Positions 24,401-36,400 of a DNA stretch of 64,000 nucleotides are shown here, in pieces. The stretch spans positions 898,816 through 962,815 of the forward strand of contig VWZP01008549.1 in NCBI GenBank assembly GCA_013396995.1. Reading direction: 5' to 3'. Under the pieces are notes generated by a model that made no database searches, was not told the DNA's origin, and saw nothing but the letters and a program-made list of their open reading frames with translations. Every line of letters starts with the position of its first letter. The stretch's first letter is position 1. Source of the DNA: Dicaeum eximium. Its lineage: Eukaryota; Chordata; Aves; Passeriformes; Dicaeidae. A program made the translations under genes and the position numbers.

Positions 24401-27400
24401 GAAAATCTAAACTATTGGCTGAGGAAAATATTTGGAAAGGCATCCTGTCTCATTATATATCCCAACAGAGATGCTAACCTACCCTAGCTGTAAAGTTTGG
24501 AGGAGCTAAAGACAAACATACAGGAGGATACAATGAAATAATTTGCTCTCTAAGGATGGACGAATTTAAATGTATCAAGTTATTTCATTGCTGCATCAAA
24601 AAGTGTTTTACTTGCTTTATGGGAAAGGTATTGATCTAAACACTGTTGTAGCCTAACTTCTTTTTTGGAACATATTAGAAGTTCAGTGCAGAGTCCTAGG
24701 CTAACAGGTAACTGGTGCAGAGTCAGACTCTGAATACTTACTTTTGTTTTGGCTTTTTGCATTGCTTTAAATGGAAGGGAAGAGCATGTTTTCCTTCAAT
24801 ATCCCTTCTACCATGCTGAAATTATTGGATTAGGTCCACAGATTATTGGGACTTGAATAAACCATGTTTTGCTCAGAGTAAAAATGCGCAAATGCAAATT
24901 CACCCTTTGATTTCAAAGCATCTTGGAAACTTGAGGAAAAATTAGAGCCCCTTCACTGACCAGCCTGAGAATCAGTGATGCTGAGAAGCAGCAGTCTATC
25001 CAGGGCTCTCTACCTAACCTGAAAAAAGGGCCAGGAGGCACCTAGAAACAGGCTTGAGAGCATTTGATCGTAAATACAGAAATATGGAACTTCAGCAATG
25101 AAACCCCAAACCAAGCAGGTAACTCAACAGAATTTTGAATTTCTTATAGCCACCATACTTGGTCAACACACTCCAAAACATCCACCCGGGTTCAGAGACT
25201 GTCTCACAACTTTGGGTTGTGGCTTGAGTAAAACAGGGATGAGTTTCAGTTGAACAGCCCTATTTATAGTTTCCAGCAGACACCAGGCCAAACTCTGTGG
25301 TTTTGCATGGTTTCCGTCTGAAAGACAGCAAAAATTGGTCATTTCAGCTGACTTTTTGCTTTGGGTTTTGGTGCGGATGAGAGAAAAGAGGGAGGAAGTT
25401 TCATTCAAAAGTTGAAGCGATGAGAAAAGTAAGAGTCTTACGAACCTCACAAGCCAAAACTACAGAAGGTTGACACAGAGCCCTGGGAACAGAAACCACG
25501 GTGATTTTCCTGTCTCCCAATGTAAGCAGAGACTATGTGGTGAGTGATAGTGCTGTAGGAAAATGTCTGAGTGGAGCTCCACAGACAGGAGGTGGATTGA
25601 GCAGACAAGAAGCCAAATGATTGCTGCTGGATGGATCCTGTCCTCCTACATAAAGAACTTCTGATCTAAAACATGCTCACACATTAGCAGCAAAAACCTT
25701 TACAGCATGCAGCTCTCAGCTGTGAAACCTCAAAGCACACCAAGAGGAAGCCATGTGGTCTTCTCAATGGCTGGAATAAAAATATGGGAAGCCTGGAGTA
25801 CTGAGCCACTGACTCAGAGTGTGACTGTAAGGAAATCACTCCACCTTCTTGTGCTTCAGTCGTACCAGTCCAAAATAGCTTTAAAAAGTGAGAATCACTT
25901 TAAAAAACACCCACTCTGACTAACGGTTACATGTGATGCCTCTGGAAGCTTTCTTGGCATATGAAGCACCTTCCCAAAAAGATAATCACCCAAGATAGTT
26001 CAGGGTCATGATACTGTAAAGGGATTTCCCTTTAAGGGAAACAAGAAAATGCCAACAGAAACTATCAGTGGAATCAAAACTAACCTACAAGTGTGGATGC
26101 CATCTTCCAAAAAGACATCTGGAATCACTATAATTTTATTGTTACTCATTTTCACAGGATTATTTTCTACCTCATCATCATTTTTAAAGGGATGAAACAA
26201 AATAGATCAGAATGAGAAACTACTGAAATGTACTTGCTAAAATGGAAGAAGATATACCTTTTTTCCTTTCTCACAACTGGATGGAAAACAAGTGAAGCTG
26301 AATTATATTATCATGCACTTATCTTACTTTCAGTAGTGAGAGGTACATAGCAATTTGGCAAGCATTAAAAAGACCTCAGTAAAACTTAAGTGAAAAAAGT
26401 TCAGTAAAGTGACATTATTCACTCAGTATAATGGCATGAATAGAAAGCACATTAAAAGTGTCAAGACTGTTCTCTTCTTCTGATCCCAGCAGTATTCCCC
26501 CAAAGCCTTTACTCCATCTCCCAGATAATGCACAAAGAACCTGGGGCAGAACAAAAGTTGTATCTGTAACAGAAAATTAAATGCAGTCTGACAGCACCAT
26601 GACCTTTTGCACTGGCTTTATTAAGAGGAACTCAGACGCAAACCACACTTCTAGTGAGCTAAGAAACAGCCAGGCTATGGATATCTGCTCTAGCATGACC
26701 TTTCTGATCCAGCCAGGTATTACAAACAAAGGCACTTATCGTGCCAAGGTGCCAAACCTGCCCAGTACAACAGTTGCCAAAGAGTATGAAGAGATGCAGA
26801 CACATGCCCCCTCCTCCTTTTTCCTTTGCCTACAAGGAACTTACACTTGAGGCAGTGCTGAACAAAAGACTTTAGCTCATTAGTACAAAATATTGATCAG
26901 TCTCAAGGAATCTGGTTTTGGCCCTAATCAATGGATATAGTTGTACTGTATGGTTACCAACCAGAAAGATTATTCAGGGAAAAGAAAAATAGTAAATCCT
27001 AATTTATTTCTGTAAGGATGAAGGTTGACAAAATATGGTAGACCACGTGCACCACTAGAACTACTCATGGTATTTGAACACAGTGTTATCTCACACACAA
27101 CCCATCCTATGTATAAGTAGAGTTCAAGAGTTCAGCTGATGAAGGTGGAGATACCTAAAAAAACCCTGATTCAGGTGGATGAGGACCTCTGGATGTCATC
27201 TAGTATTATCCCTGATCATCTCATTCCTGGAACAAAGCAGGACCTTCAGCAGGAAGTTCAGCCTTTCCAGATGAGTTTTGAGTACCTCCAAGAATGGAAA
27301 TTGCACAACTCCTCTGGACAATCTTTTCCACCTCTTAAAAAGAGTTGTGAACTCCTTTTTCTTTATGTTGAGCTGGAATTTCCCTTTCTGCAACCAATGT

Positions 27401-27650
27401 CTGCTGCACTTTCCTGCTCTGTATGTCTCTGAAAAGGGTCCAGCACTTCCTGGTTTTAGAGTCCCCACTAAGTTGGCGTTAGGTCCCTGCAAAACCATCT
27501 CTTCTCAGGCCTCACATGCCAAGCTCCCTCAGGCTCTGCTTGCACACAGCATGCCTCAGTTCCCAGCCATCCTAGTAGCTCCCTATTAGCTCTCCTTTCT
27601 CAACAATCCTTCAGCCCTGCTGTGAGCAGTGGCTCAGCCACAGTCAACAC
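21491..27650. other. Non-coding unique sequence
   Basis: No gene or RNA was recognised. A 16-bp perfect palindrome TCTATCTATAGATAGA lies at 22815-22830, inside a decayed tetranucleotide repeat. AT-rich and A/T homopolymer-rich patches occur near 23430-23530. Open frames are all under 104 codons and lack domains. Confidence 0.65.
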
Positions 27651-27690
27651 TGAATCATAGGAAGATTGCAACTGGAAGGGACCTTCAGGT
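27651..27690 (-). mobile_element. Probable short CR1 3'-end scrap, - orientation
   Basis: TGAATCATAGGAAGATTGCAACTGGAAGGGACCTT resembles the antisense CR1 terminus (AATCATAGAATCATTNAGGTTGGAAGGGACCTT). Only about 40 bases match and the downstream sequence departs at once, so it is either a very short insertion or a chance resemblance. Confidence 0.4.
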
Positions 27691-27747
27691 ATAGGTGCTG
27701 ATGTGGTTTCTGCCCTCTCCTCAACAGCAGCAGCATTCACCAATGTA

Positions 27748-27766
27748 GCTGCTGCTGCTGCTGCTG
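27748..27766. repeat. (GCT)6 trinucleotide repeat
   Basis: Six GCT units and a trailing G are preceded by a related CAGCAGCAG stretch near 27725. The paired CAG and CTG tracts make overlapping Ala-rich frames on both strands, which are not evidence of coding. Confidence 0.95.
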
Positions 27767-30700
27767 TTTTTGATGGTATCAAACTAATAAAGTTTGAGAA
27801 ACCTTACTCCAGGTTGGAAAATTCTAAAATACACCCAAATCCCACAACTTCCTGTGGCTGCTCAAAAACTCCCTGCCTTCATATGCATGCCTGAAGATGT
27901 AGGATTTCATATTTAAAGGTTTTGGTGGCACGTGTATTACTCTCTGGGGGGCTATTTATAGCTCACTGGTGCTCACAGCACTGGCTCTTTGTACTGCCCA
28001 CAGGTCATGTAACCTGGCTGCTGCCCAGGACGGTGTTAGTGGAAGACAGTGGCTACACTGGTTATGCTTTGAGAAGTGGCCAAGAGGCAGCTGAGCACAA
28101 TAAGGAACATAACCTGGACCTCTGCCCTTCCCAAATTGTAGGGCTGGCTGGGCAGTGGTCTGGTCCCCAGAGTATTTATACTTCCATTTACCTCAGCTCA
28201 GAGACAAAGCAGAAGAAAATTCCTGGCCATACACAAACTTAGGGAAACAACTAAGCCAGACCTCTCTCCTGTCACTAACAAAACATCTAAACCAGAACTA
28301 GCTAGGCAGGTTTAGGTGAGTAACTCTCAACCTTTGCAGAGACTGAAAGACTTGGAAAGCAGCAGTCTCTCACCCCTCCAGGAGAGTCTCTGGGAGCAGT
28401 CCACCCTCCCAGAGCCATGCTGAGGACTTGAGCACCATCTCAGACTCACTGTCTTATTTCTCCAACATTTCCATCTTGCGTTACCTCTTCCCCAGTCTGC
28501 AAGAAAACACAAAACTCTTTTCCCCTCTCCCTTGAACACCTGCCCCCCTGGACTCACCTTCTTCTCCCATTCTGTTCTTAGGAATAGCTGACCAGGCTAA
28601 CGTTTACATGGTGAGAGACAAGTAAGACGTGTCCCACAATAGTGCTTGGATCACACTGTGGTCCCAGAAATTCTGAAACAGTTTTGAATAGCCCTTCTTT
28701 TTTCCAGAGCATGGGGTCCCCTGGTTTCTTATGCTGTCATTAATTCAGCTTTTATTTGCCTGAGAAGCACAAAGTGCACGGACATAGAAAATAAGGGCCT
28801 ACGTATTTATTTAGTAGATTAAAGATCTTACATTAGTTAAAAAGACACAAATATCAAGGGGAAAAAGTACTGCACAGCATAGGTCTCATGAATAGTCATA
28901 TTCCAATTGCTGTAATTATATCTTTCAAAGGTAAGGTATGAAAATTATCACTTAAACAAGGGAACAAGGAAAGCAGAGAGAACAGTACCTTATTTCTCAT
29001 CTTATCTTTGTCTCCCTGCCATTGTACTGAATTGCCATGATTACTTTTTGTTAAAGTATTTCATTTTTCTCACTGTTCTCTTGAGGATATAAGGCTAGGT
29101 GAACAAAGCAGGTTTATCAACCAAAATTCAATTTCGCAAACCCCTAATGGGAAATATTTATGAAAATGCAGACTTCAGAAAGATCAGGTTCCTGTCTAAC
29201 TTTCCTTTATGAGTTTGAACAGTGAATGAACAAAAGCAAATGCTTCAGTGTTGAGGTTCTTTTTGGTTGGAGGTTGGGAAGATTAAGGGCATAAAAAACA
29301 CATTCCCACAGAAGGAAGTCAGCAAAACCTGCCTTCTTCTCCAAGTTTTTCTCTTTCCTGCCTTCCTGAAGCCTCCCCATCTTCATTCTTTTGAGCAACT
29401 AGGGGTGGGTCTGGCTCTCACTGCTGCAATTGCCTCACAGCCAGTACATTTCTGCACTGGCTGCTGCTGAGCTCCCCACCAGCTCCTGCTTTCCTCCCAA
29501 CTGGATGGCATCTCTTGGACCATGAGTTACCTTGTCCCATGAAATTGTGTGTCTATCAGTGAAAGCAATACTTTTCTCTTTGAGAGAGGAAGGTATCATC
29601 TCAACATTGGTGGCACCAAAATAACTCTGCAAATATTTTTCCTGCAAACTCAGTTCTTAAAAAAAATACAAAGCATTTATCCTTCTGAACAGTCCAGAAA
29701 ACTCTGGCAGGCTTAACCCCATGAAGTGCAGAGCACTGAGTCCATTCTATGTCCACTGGGCATGAGGCAGCCTCATGAGACTGCAAGAGTTGAGCACAAG
29801 CTGTTGACATTCCCTGGGGCAGAGCCATCCAAAACACTGTTTTTCTAAGGGGAATCACAGGCAGACTTACTGTCATTTTCTCTTTTGGTGTCAGAGCAGA
29901 GGGCTCAGAAGAAGAGGAAGCTAAGGGAAGATGAGATGTAAGGAGCAATAATAATGAAGAGCAAAGAGAGGAAGGGGTGTGAGGGTTAAGGTCTCAGACA
30001 TGAATAGGAAGGCAATAGGAGGAGTCCACCCAGCAGAGCATTTCAGACAACATCCATTCAACATCCACAGAGGGCATCTGGGTTGGTGACCAGTGTCTGA
30101 CAGTGTTCCACTTGGATATGCAAATGGACAAGGGAAGGAAGCCAGCCCCACAGGCCCAGTTATACCCTGGCTAGGAAATTTAGTTTTGCCATCACCACAG
30201 ACTGACAGCTTGATGCAGGCCAGGATAAGGCAAATGATGACATCCTGTGACCTGGGGAGGACTTGGTTAGGGAGGGCACAGATCAAGAGGTGACCTCTCA
30301 GCCAGAGATGGTGGGGCAGCTGTGACAAGGCTTGTGACACCATGTGCTTGGGGCAAACTTGTCCCCAGTCTCTGCTTGGTCTGGATATGCTCACCTGCAA
30401 TAGGACTGAACTTAGAACAAACACAGAAATAAAGCTGTTGTAAGAAGTCTCCGTATTATTCATTTTTCTCTGCCTCTAGTGAAAGCCCTGAAAAGGTTTG
30501 GTGAGGTGACACAACTATATGGATCCAGCTTCCTAATGCAGATAATTCACAGAAGTACAAGGAACAAGACAGAAGGAGAGCTATTAACATTGCTTTAAAC
30601 TTTGATGGAATAATTTGATGACTGAATTTCAGCTCTTTTTGAAGTAGAAATTAGTAGTCATGAACGCTGCATTTCAAGGTAACCCTGCTTAAATTAAACC

Positions 30701-31334
30701 AGACAGTACTGAACTCTCACTGGAACCTGTTAAATTAATGGCAGAAGCCTTTAGCAAAGCCTTTTTCCCCCCTTCTAAACTGTGATAAGTGAGGAATTAG
30801 TGTATTTAAAACAAAAATGCAATTTAAAAATTCAGAGTGTTGAAACTCATACAGAACACTTAGCTTCTCTACTAATGCCAGACAACTCCTACACACACTA
30901 GCTCAAGGTAATATGGGTCAGAAAGAAAAAAATGCTGACAGAAGCTCAGTTATAAACCATGGGTATAATGTCTATAAAAACAACATGTAAAAAAACCAAG
31001 TAATATTATGCAGGTTATGGCTGGAATTCCAAGCACACAAGAACACTAAATGAGAAATGAAGTGGGTATTTTGAGCAGCCATTTGAATGCCTTCAGTACA
31101 GATATGGTAGATTCTTGTATGAAGTCTTGAAATGAAGGATGTCCCTTTTCTGAGGAGCTATGTTTTGGCACAGCAAGGAATGATGACCTCAATGTGGAAG
31201 TCTTTAAGCAAAAATTTCTGCCTTTTTTTTGCTGGAGCTCAGACTTAAGGACAATAGAGCCTTGGAGTCTTTGAATCTCTGCTCAGGGATGTATGTCTAT
31301 AGAGTATATCCAAAGCTCTCCATCTAGTGGTAGT
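27767..31334. other. Non-coding unique sequence
   Basis: No gene was recognised. The minus-strand frame at 29921-30463 (180 codons) is the longest in the window. Its product is a Pro/Leu/Cys/Ser-rich string without a domain, and it overlaps other frames on both strands. Blocks at about 28725-28960 and 30600-30840 are AT-rich, repeat-free and enhancer-like (TTAATTCAGCTTTTATTTGCC; TTAAATTAATGGC; AAAATGCAATTTAAAAATTC). Confidence 0.6.
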
Positions 31335-31561
31335 TCACAGAATCATAGGACATAGATTCCTTTGGAAGGGACCCTTCCCAGGCCTCTTAGTCCACCTGCC
31401 CTGCAACATCAGGGATATCTTCTACTATATCAGACTGATCAGAGCCCCATCCAATTTGACCTTGAATATCTCCAGGTTTGGGGTATTTACCACGTCTCAG
31501 GACAACCTGTGCCTCACCAGCCTCACTGCCATCTAAATCGACCCCCTTTTAGAGTAAAACA
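31335..31561 (-). mobile_element. CR1 LINE 3' end, - orientation
   Basis: Read on the minus strand this is a CR1 3' terminus. On the plus strand it begins TCACAGAATCATAGG, continues GGAAGGGACCC, CTTAGTCCACCTGCCCTGCAACATCAGGGATATCTTC, CAGAGCCCCATCCAATTTGACCTTGAATATCTCCAGG and GACAACCTGTGCCTCACCA, and ends ATCTAAATCGACCCCCTTTTAGAGTAAAAC. A segment normally between the CCTCACTG and ATCTAAATC words is missing, an internal deletion of a few tens of bases. It is diverged and non-coding. Confidence 0.93.
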
Positions 31562-33233
31562 GTGTTGTGAAGGGCCATGTGATGTTGCCCATTTGGTGGA
31601 GGCTCAGTCAGGCCGTGGCTGTGCACTGAGCATGTAGGGCACGTGCACACAGAGATACAGGCCAGCCTCAGCCCATGCCCAACGCTGTCTGCACTGACTG
31701 TCTCGCTCCTCGCTGTGACACAGGCATCCACAGTCATCTCCTGCTCCCAGTAATAATTACAAGGGAAAAAAACTGTGAAGATTCATCAGCTTCCTTAGGA
31801 CTTTCTCACCCTGTGAGTATCTTTCCTTTAAGCTGAGCTATCCTTGTCATTATGTTACTATGCTATCCTTTTGAATCCTTTTTAATGTGAATGTTCAAAC
31901 TTTGGAATTGGTGCAGGTGAGATAATGGAACACAGAACAAAGTAAGGTTGAGAGAACCACCAAAGATCCTAACCATCTTTGTGGACCAGTGTCTCTAAAA
32001 AACACCATTATAAGGAGCAGAGAGAGCATGTGAGGGGAAAAGGGAGGAAGGGAGGAAAGAAAAAAAATCCTTCTCATTCAAACTCTTCTATGCACTTGCC
32101 TATAAATCAAACAGAACCTCTCTGCAGTTCCATCATGGTCACTGAGTTGGTAAATGCTAGGTCTAGGGACATATAGTGTGTTAACCTTGATCCTTCCTCT
32201 GTGCTTCCAGAGTGATTTTTAAACAGCTGAAGGTTGGCTCTGATTCAGTGACCAAGTTAAGAAGTGTCTCCTGCTTCCTTTCTGGTGAAAATGAGGTCTT
32301 CCCCATGGGTGTCTGACAAGTGCAGGGACAAGTGTTCCCTTCATTCTTCCTCTCCACTGGAGCTGTCACTGGACTTGGTGGGAGACAGCCCCATACAAGG
32401 GGTGAAGGTCACTGAAAAACCACGTGCAGTTTTTCAGGCTTTTAGCCAAGTTTTATGCAGTTGATTGTTGGCTGGCTTGCAGATTTTCCAGCTGTTTGAT
32501 TGAATTTATTATTTTTTCCCCTGCTCTCCAGTTTATGGGTTGGTATTCTGGCCAGATGGTCTCAAGCTGGGACTGACTATCTTGCCCCTCTCTGCTCCCT
32601 CATTGTGCTATTGATCCAGAAGTCAAGGTGCCGTCTGCCAGCCTTACTTTTCTAAACTCTGTTGCCTTATGCTTTTTTACATAATTTCTCATTACCTTTG
32701 CATGCCCCATCACTATCCAGATGCATGACTGGCTGAGGAACAGCAGGAGCAAAGAAAACTCTTCCATGTGTCATGAAATGCAGAAGAGGCCCATCTCTGA
32801 CTCCATTCAGGGCAGAGTGAGTAACAGTTGAGAAGTCTGTCTTTGTATCTGTGTTTCTCTATATCAACCCTAAAGATGGAATGGATTCCTTGGTGCCTCT
32901 CTTTGGGCAGAGGAATGCCATCCTACACAGCAGGGACCTGGATCAACACACTCAGACAAAGCTCTCTGCATGACAGAGAGGCAGATTTCTCAACACAACT
33001 TTTTTTTTGTTAAGCTCTTAATTGTAACATGAAAAAACTTATTCAACATCTTGAATATTTTGGAATTTTTGCGTTGGAACTATATAGTAAATGTTTTTTT
33101 CCTTTGCTTAAAAACAATAGTTTGATAAAAGTATACAAGATATGCACACCCATACAATTTAAGAATGACAAAGAGCCATTAAAACTTCAAGTGCTATTTT
33201 TAAATGAAAGAAACATACATGTTGGAGACAATG
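31562..33233. other. Unique spacer between two minus-strand CR1 copies
   Basis: No gene or RNA was recognised. Open frames are under 75 codons. There is no sign that the two flanking CR1 fragments are parts of one element: both are 3' ends in the same orientation, so they are independent insertions. Confidence 0.65.
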
Positions 33234-33489
33234 TCATAAAATCATAGAATCATTAAGGTGGGAAAAGACCTCCAAAATCATTGAGTCCAACCTTTAACCA
33301 AACACCATTATGTCAATTAAACCATAGCACTATGTCCAGTTGTTTCTTGAACAGTTTCAGGCACAGTGACTCCACCACCTCCCTGGACAGTCCATTTCAC
33401 TGTCTGACTCTCCTTTCAGTGAAAAAATTCTTCCTGATGTCCAATCTGAAGTTCTCCTGGTGCTTCAGGCCATTTCCTCGTCCTGTCAA
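33234..33489 (-). mobile_element. CR1 LINE 3' end, - orientation
   Basis: The plus strand begins with three tail units (TCATAAAA, TCATAGAA, TCATTAAG) and continues GTGGGAAAAGACCTCC, AAATCATTGAGTCCAACC and AACACCATTATGTCAATTAAACCAT. It then reads GTGACTCCACCACCTCCCTGG, TTTCAGTGAAAAAATTCTTCCTGATGTCCAATCTGAA and CTTCAGGCCATTTCCTCGTCCTGTC. This is the reverse complement of a canonical avian CR1 3' end. It is among the best preserved CR1 pieces in the window. An open frame of 121 codons (33281-33646) runs antisense to it and is a shadow. Confidence 0.96.
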
Positions 33490-36400
33490 CAATGTCAATC
33501 CAATGCTGTTTGGTTTTTTTCTTACAATAATACAACCAGTAAGCAAGAAACACACTATAAACAGAACAAGAAATAAATCCAGGCAGATGATTTCAGCATT
33601 AAATAGCTTGCCCCTTGTGCTCTTTCTCCAGGAAAACTGCTCCTGATGTCATAACATTTGGATATCCAGAAAAATCATTACAAATTACCCTTAACAGAAC
33701 TCTGCAGAAGTACAAAAACAGGGCATTTGGTAGATGGAGGTGATTTATTTTCTTGCCATCAATCTCTCCTATATTATATGCTAGAGACTTAGATGATTAT
33801 GTAGCTTGATGATTATTTCCACTCCGATGACAGACTTCTGAGAGCTGTCACTTCCTTGGGGCAGTGTCCCACGCTTCCCTACGCACACCATCCTCCCCTC
33901 TGAGTGAGGAACTCTTGTACAAACAGCAGACAACTGCTGGGACTCTTACAAAAAGTGCATCTTGGCTGTTTTTTGACCTGCTTCTGCTCCCTCTAATCTC
34001 AACAGAAAAAATCCCCATAATTCTATATGAGCGGGAACTAACTCGCTGACCTCCTCCACGGACACGTCTTTGCTCTTTGTTGACTCTGATGAGGGTGTTC
34101 TCTGGTCATCTTCAGCCCAAAGCCCTGTGGCAGCATCCTTCAGTTTTGGTCTTCCAGTATGCAAGGGGTCACAACACAGCTTCTTTCACAATACACAAAT
34201 TAAAAATTGAAAAGTTGGACAGGAGAAAAAGGAATGTTAGGGAAACAAAAGGACATACCTGGTCTTCCAGTCCTATGAGTGTCTGTTGCTATTTTTCTGC
34301 ATTGTGTTATTTTACTTTCTTAGTCAGTCAAGAGAATTTCTATTACTATAGTGTTCATTTCCTAGTTTGCTAACCCTTAAAATGTGAGATTTTCATTTCT
34401 ACCTATGAATTAGCTGGTTTTTTTTTCTTAAAACATATGAAAAGGGAAATGACAAGAGCATTTGTGTTGTTAATGTATCTATTACAAACCACTAAGGAAG
34501 GAAAAAAAAAAAAGCCTGCAAAGCTAAAGGGGAAAGGAAGAGGTATAACCATGTCTAATTAACAAAACACTGGATAAAAAGAAGGAATCAGGTGAAATTT
34601 TAACTGACTGAGGACTTACCTCATTAAAAGCTACAAATGTAAGGAAAACAAGGAAGATCCTTGGGATTTAGGTACTTTGTAAATTCAACTTGTGAAGCTT
34701 ATATGGTTGTTTCTTCCTCTAAATGTAAACCACGTAAAAGCTCCCAATCACTTTTGTACACAGTAAATTATTAATGTGTAGTAGCAAGAAAATCTCACTT
34801 TGTGACTCTGACTCAACCTGTCAAAAGATAAAGAAATTTTGCGGAAAGTCAGCAATTGAAAATTATAATTGTAAATGAAAACAGCTCATGCTTCTAAAAG
34901 TATAAGATAAACATTTACCAAGTGGCCTCTTGGAGCAGACAAACAGAATGTTACTGACTCAGAGTGTATTATAGCCAAAAATGGCTTGATGTTTTACTGG
35001 CATCAAATAATAGGTCCAAGTGCCCATCCCTGAAATCCTTGTGTGGTGATTCAGATATTGGCTGCATATACAGAAGATGTGTGTACACCTGGGGAATGGT
35101 AATGTCCCGTCAGGGATGGTACTGTAAAAATTAATATGAGAGAAAGAATTGAGTATAATTAGACATTCTGGACATTTTTCATACTGGGAATCTCACCTCT
35201 GTGAAACATGAAATGGGCAATTAAAAATATTTATTGAACTACCTCCCTCTGGATATCGAAATATGAGGGGATCATTATGCAATGCTGTAATTGCAGCAAG
35301 AGAGGACAATTTAAAGTAGCTTAAAAAATTAATTTTGACACAAATGCAAGATTGTTTCATGACTGGATAATAGCTATGCACATGGGAGAAAAAAAAAAGC
35401 CATTTCTAACTGCAATCAAATCTTCATTTGTCGATTAAAGGAAAATAGGATAAAGGGCACTTGAATGCAGAGACATCCAGAGTGCAGTGGGCAGTTCAGT
35501 AGAGCTCTTGTTTCAGACCAAAAAAATAAAGGGAGAAAGAGTAAAGAATTTGTCTTGAGCTTTTCCTATATGAATTTCAGCACACTACAGAAAAGACTGC
35601 TGGGAATAAAAAAATACGGGTCAGGAACCCTCCCTCACAGGACATTTCTCAAGTCATTGAGACACTGAACCTGCCCTTACCTTGTATTGTTTCACCATGA
35701 CAGCAATGAACCAGCAATTCCACATCTTCCTGGGCACTTCCCTTCCTGGGAACCAAATTCCACTTGAACTTTATGCTGAAACCAAGAAGACTTTTTTTTT
35801 TGAGTGCAAGGTTTTTCAGGAGATGACAGTCACTTGTCCATTCAAACAATAAGACTACTCGGCTCTGTCATAGGTTAAATCTGGCTTCTTTAGCCTGTGG
35901 GAAAAAGTAACAGCAACTTGTTTAATATACAGAAGGCCAGTGATATTCTAGACTCCCTACAGCACCTGGCACACCTGCATGTGTCTAGCAGACAAATAAT
36001 ATTACACTAGTTCTCTTTGTAGATACCTGTGGATAACTTCGGTGAATTCTCTGCAACAGGATAAAGGAAATGATGAAACTAGCTGTTGCTAAAATCTGTC
36101 TGCATCTAGAGGATTATAAAATGAAAGTAAGTTTTATAATTCAGTAGTGCAGCATCTCAGCTTTTATTTTCTTTTATTTTCCTAGGAGTTTCCTTTCTGC
36201 CTGGCCAAAGAAGAACTGTACTTACTCACAAAAGATGTCCATTGATTTCAGCATGCTGAGGAGTAAGCCCCCAGTAGGGCTATGTGTGTTTTGTGCTTCA
36301 CATCATTTTGTAGATAGATAGGCAGTGAAGAAACAGGGTGTATTTTGCCTAGGGAGGGTGGAAAGGGAATGCAACAACCCTGCAAGCTTTAGTTGTTTGA

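Noticed and set aside
29921..30463. 180-codon minus-strand open frame, the longest in the window
   Set aside because: The product is Pro/Leu/Cys/Ser-rich with no domain and no coding bias visible, and it is overlapped by other frames. A chance frame of this size is expected in 64 kb.
25800..34970. Shared 15-mer ACTGACTCAGAGTGT near 25808 and 34952
   Set aside because: One or two shared 15-mers are expected by chance in 64 kb, and the flanks do not match.
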